Assembly (NCBI GenBank): GCA_947374505.1
Contig: CANCCE010000122.1
Location: 1 to 8,185, forward strand
DNA: 8,185 bases
Source: Comamonadaceae bacterium
Lineage (GTDB): Bacteria; Pseudomonadota; Gammaproteobacteria; Burkholderiales; Burkholderiaceae_C
Direction: 5' to 3'
The notes beneath the pieces are model-generated. The model searched no databases. It saw only the letters and a program-made list of their open reading frames with translations, and was not told the origin of the DNA. Below, piece after piece: positions 6,470-8,185 of this stretch. The position numbers and the translations under genes were made by a program. Every line of letters begins with the position of its first letter. Position 1 is the first letter of the stretch.

Positions 6470-7144
6470 ATGAAATCGAAAGTTTTGACAGTTTTATTGG
6501 CATTGGCAGTCTCTACCGCTGCGCATGCCCAATTCGGTGGTTTGGGTGGTCTCATGGGCGGCAGCAAGGGCGGCGGTGGCGGTGATGTCGGCGCACAAGT
6601 TGAGGCCTTCAATGCGGAAGCCAATCTGATCAACAAAACCGTGGCCTACGCACTGATTCAGATCGTTGGCGCGCTGGGTGACAAAACGAAGCTGGCTGAT
6701 ATCAAAGCAGTGAACGACAGTTTGAGCAAAAGTACTGACACCAAAGAAATTGGTGCCATCACCGGCTCCATCATCAAAAACAATGCAGCCGAGGCCCAAG
6801 AGCTGCTGAAGAGCAGTGACGCCAAAGCCAAGATGGAAAGCTTGTCACCTGAACTTCAAAAGAAGGTCGGTCAATCGATTTTCGCAGTCGGCGTTGCAGC
6901 CCTGCGCATCCCAGTTGCCATCAACCAAGGCAAGAACATCATTTCTGGTGTTTCCTCTAACCCGATGAACATCACCAAAGTTTTGCCGGTGAAAGATGGG
7001 CTGTCCTTGTTCGCCGAAGTATTGCCAAAACTGCCAACGCTGGTGACCACGGGTTTTCAACTCATGCGTGATGTCAAAGTGGAAGCCGGCAACCCGACCG
7101 CTGAAGCCAAGCTGTCACCAGAGGCCGCTAGCTTTCCTGAGTAA
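6470..7144 (+). CDS. exported protein with glycine-rich N-terminus, last gene of the envelope operon
   Basis: This is a 224-residue predicted periplasmic or envelope protein of unknown function. A type I signal peptide ends AHA at residue 20. The mature N-terminus is strongly glycine-rich (FGGLGGLMGGSKGGGGGD, 22-39). The rest is mostly helical, with two amphipathic or hydrophobic stretches: LINKTVAYALIQIVGALG (about 53-70) and VGQSIFAVGVAALRIPVAI (about 137-155). There are no cysteines. It begins 8 nt after the 738-aa gene, with TAAGG spanning the previous stop codon serving as ribosome-binding site, so the two are translationally close. A strong terminator follows 15 nt after its stop. The glycine run and hydrophobic helices suggest membrane association or self-assembly with the operon's other exported products, but that is inference only. 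Confidence 0.8.
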   Translation: MKSKVLTVLLALAVSTAAHAQFGGLGGLMGGSKGGGGGDVGAQVEAFNAEANLINKTVAYALIQIVGALGDKTKLADIKAVNDSLSKSTDTKEIGAITGSIIKNNAAEAQELLKSSDAKAKMESLSPELQKKVGQSIFAVGVAALRIPVAINQGKNIISGVSSNPMNITKVLPVKDGLSLFAEVLPKLPTLVTTGFQLMRDVKVEAGNPTAEAKLSPEAASFPE

Positions 7145-7159
7145 TTCTGCACAGTCCCG

Positions 7160-7195
7160 AACCGAGGTGCGGATATGTCGCGCCTCGGTTTTTTT
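7160..7195 (+). terminator. strong intrinsic terminator of the envelope operon
   Basis: A 12-bp stem AACCGAGGTGCG (7160-7171) / CGCGCCTCGGTT (7179-7190), with one G-U pair and a 7-nt loop, runs directly into a seven-T tract (7189-7195). It lies 15 nt after the stop at 7144. No A-run precedes the left arm, so it should act only on the + strand. Confidence 0.92.
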
Positions 7196-7237
7196 CATTG
7201 TTCATCTGCAATTAGTGCAAGGGATGTGACTCAACGG

Positions 7238-7711
7238 ATGAAGCTATTTGTGAAAAACTCAATTGTTCTCGCCGGATTCCTCGCCATCTGTGCTTCGGTT
7301 TCAGCTCAATCTGAAGAGTATGGCCGTGTGATTTCGAGCAGCCCCATCACTCAAGCGGTCAGCCGGCAACAGCAAGTTTGCAATGCGCCACAGAGCGGCT
7401 ACGCTGCTCCCAAAAGCGGCGCTGGCGCCATCATGGGCGCCATTGCGGGTGCTGCAATTGGTAACTCTATCGGCAAGGGCAATGGCCGAGCCTTGGCAAC
7501 TGGCATTGGCATGATCGGTGGAGCGGCGATGGGTGACCAGATCGAAGGTCAGGGTCAAGGGTCGCAGTGCGCCGTCCAGACCATCACCGAAAATCAGCTC
7601 GTCGGCTATTTTGTGCGTTATGAATACAACGGTAAACAGTATTCTGGACAGTTTGCATCTGACCCTGGACCTTACGTTCGGCTCCAAGTGGTGCCGATGA
7701 ATGGACGCTGA
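7238..7711 (+). CDS. glycine-zipper 2TM-domain envelope protein (17-kDa surface antigen-like)
   Basis: With the ATG at 7238 this is a 157-residue exported protein. It has a type I signal peptide ending VSA at residue 23; the Cys at 18 does not sit in a valid lipobox. The centre is a textbook glycine zipper: Gly at 63, 67, 71, 75 and 79, then 91, 95 and 99, matching the glycine-zipper 2TM family that includes the Rickettsia 17-kDa antigen and SlyB-like proteins. A C-terminal beta segment, YFVRYEYNGKQYSGQF...DPGPYVRLQV, is also typical of these proteins. Cys48 and Cys111 flank the zipper and could pair. An in-frame ATG at 7175 would add 21 residues, but it lies in the loop of the preceding terminator and would bury the signal peptide, so 7238 is preferred. 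The upstream ribosome-binding site is weak (AAGGGA about 13 nt away). The gene sits behind the terminator, so it should have its own promoter, which I could not identify. The likely role is envelope integrity. Confidence 0.87.
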   Translation: MKLFVKNSIVLAGFLAICASVSAQSEEYGRVISSSPITQAVSRQQQVCNAPQSGYAAPKSGAGAIMGAIAGAAIGNSIGKGNGRALATGIGMIGGAAMGDQIEGQGQGSQCAVQTITENQLVGYFVRYEYNGKQYSGQFASDPGPYVRLQVVPMNGR

Positions 7712-7741
7712 GGTTGAGGCGATAAGCGTCATAGATAAATC

Positions 7742-7746
7742 AAGGG
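7742..7746 (+). promoter_or_regulatory. ribosome-binding site choosing the start of the small membrane protein
   Basis: AAGGG lies 5 nt before the ATG at 7752. It supports that start over an in-frame ATG at 7701, which would overlap the preceding gene and add 17 mostly polar residues before the hydrophobic N-terminus. Confidence 0.65.
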
Positions 7747-7751
7747 TGCAT

Positions 7752-8096
7752 ATGAACTTGAAGAAGTTGTTCATTACTTTTATTTCTATCTACACGGGAT
7801 TGATTGCAACGGCCTGTGTCACCCGCTATCTTGACAGCCTGGCACGGCATGGAGATATCCTGTGGAGCCACGTTATTTACCCGGTAAAAATTGTACTGCT
7901 GTCAGTGTCAATCCATGTTTATGTTTACTTGCGGAAAAATATTGATCTGGCAGAAGGCCATTTTTTAATAGACTTGATTAAATTGAGTCCGTTGAGATTG
8001 GGTTTACTTTCGCTAAGTTCAGGTTTTGCATTTTCACAATACGAGCCGTATAAGCTACTATTTTGGCCGTTTAAGATATTGTTGTTCAGGTGGTGA
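7752..8096 (+). CDS. small multi-helix membrane protein, unknown function
   Basis: Starting at 7752 this is a 114-residue hydrophobic protein of no recognised family. Predicted membrane stretches are at about 6-23 (after MNLKK), 41-60 (IYPVKIVLLSVSIHVYVYL) and 81-95 (LRLGLLSLSSGFAF). The last 14 residues (YKLLFWPFKILLFRW) are basic, aromatic and possibly amphipathic. An ATAC near residue 22 superficially resembles a lipobox but has Ala at -3, so a transmembrane helix is likelier. The gene begins 40 nt after the glycine-zipper gene and may be read through from it. Codon use is more AT-rich than upstream (many TTA/TTG/ATT codons), which may reflect recent acquisition or weak constraint. It is a plausible but unproven gene. 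Confidence 0.55.
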   Translation: MNLKKLFITFISIYTGLIATACVTRYLDSLARHGDILWSHVIYPVKIVLLSVSIHVYVYLRKNIDLAEGHFLIDLIKLSPLRLGLLSLSSGFAFSQYEPYKLLFWPFKILLFRW

Positions 8097-8185
8097 TCTT
8101 AAATTCATGGCTGGCGAACATGCTTGATATTTGTGGATAAAAATAAGTTTTAATTAAAAATTATACAAATGAAAAAATTAAATAT
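8097..8185. other. AT-rich non-coding tail with DnaA-box-like 9-mer and palindrome
   Basis: No gene is supported here. The stretch holds TGTGGATAA at 8132-8140 (the exact reverse complement of the DnaA box TTATCCACA), a perfect 12-bp palindrome TTTTAATTAAAA at 8148-8159, and an ATG at 8169 opening a frame M-K-K-L-N to the window edge without an evident ribosome-binding site. A TTGATA at 8124-8129 and TTTAAT at 8149-8154 could be promoter hexamers, but the 19-bp spacing is poor. Confidence 0.4.

Noticed and set aside
7752..7820. Lipobox reading of the small membrane protein (ATAC, Cys22)
   Set aside because: Position -3 is Ala rather than Leu/Val/Ile and more hydrophobic segments follow, so a transmembrane helix is the simpler reading.
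8169..8185. Start of a further gene (M-K-K-L-N) at the window edge
   Set aside because: Only five codons are visible, with no ribosome-binding site, in AT-rich DNA where ATG-AAA runs are common. It is noted in the tail entry but not called as a gene.

Overview
The window is a bacterial chromosome segment with every credible gene on the + strand. GC content looks moderate (mid-50s % by eye). The gene families, the codon use and the CoxG/XdhC pair fit a betaproteobacterium of the Comamonadaceae/Burkholderiales type. That placement is inference; no marker gene is present.

Region 1 (about 1-1822) is the end of a molybdenum-hydroxylase (aerobic CO dehydrogenase-like) accessory operon. It holds a CoxG-family SRPBCC protein with a C-terminal membrane anchor, then an XdhC/CoxI-family Mo-cofactor maturation protein. 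The catalytic subunits would have to lie upstream, outside the window.

Region 2 (about 1860-7195) is the most interesting part: a self-contained four-gene transcription unit. A 9-bp inverted repeat sits directly upstream of a good sigma70-type promoter, and a strong intrinsic terminator closes the unit. The four products all carry export signals: a TPR-type lipoprotein, a 561-aa protein with an octapeptide Ser/Ala/Gly/Gln-rich array between two probable envelope domains, a 738-aa protein with CsgG/FlgT-like features and an internal duplication, and a 224-aa glycine-rich-N-terminus protein. Spacing is tight (20, 11 and 8 nt). I do not recognise this as a named system. My inference is a cell-envelope or outer-membrane assembly whose parts resemble the CsgG/FlgT/LPP20/LpoB fold families.

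Region 3 (7238-8185) follows the terminator. It has a secreted glycine-zipper (17-kDa-antigen-like) protein, then a small multi-helix membrane protein of lower GC, then an AT-rich tail with one perfect DnaA-box-like 9-mer, a 12-bp palindrome and a possible start codon at the window edge.

No tRNA, rRNA, CRISPR array, transposase or insertion-sequence end was seen.
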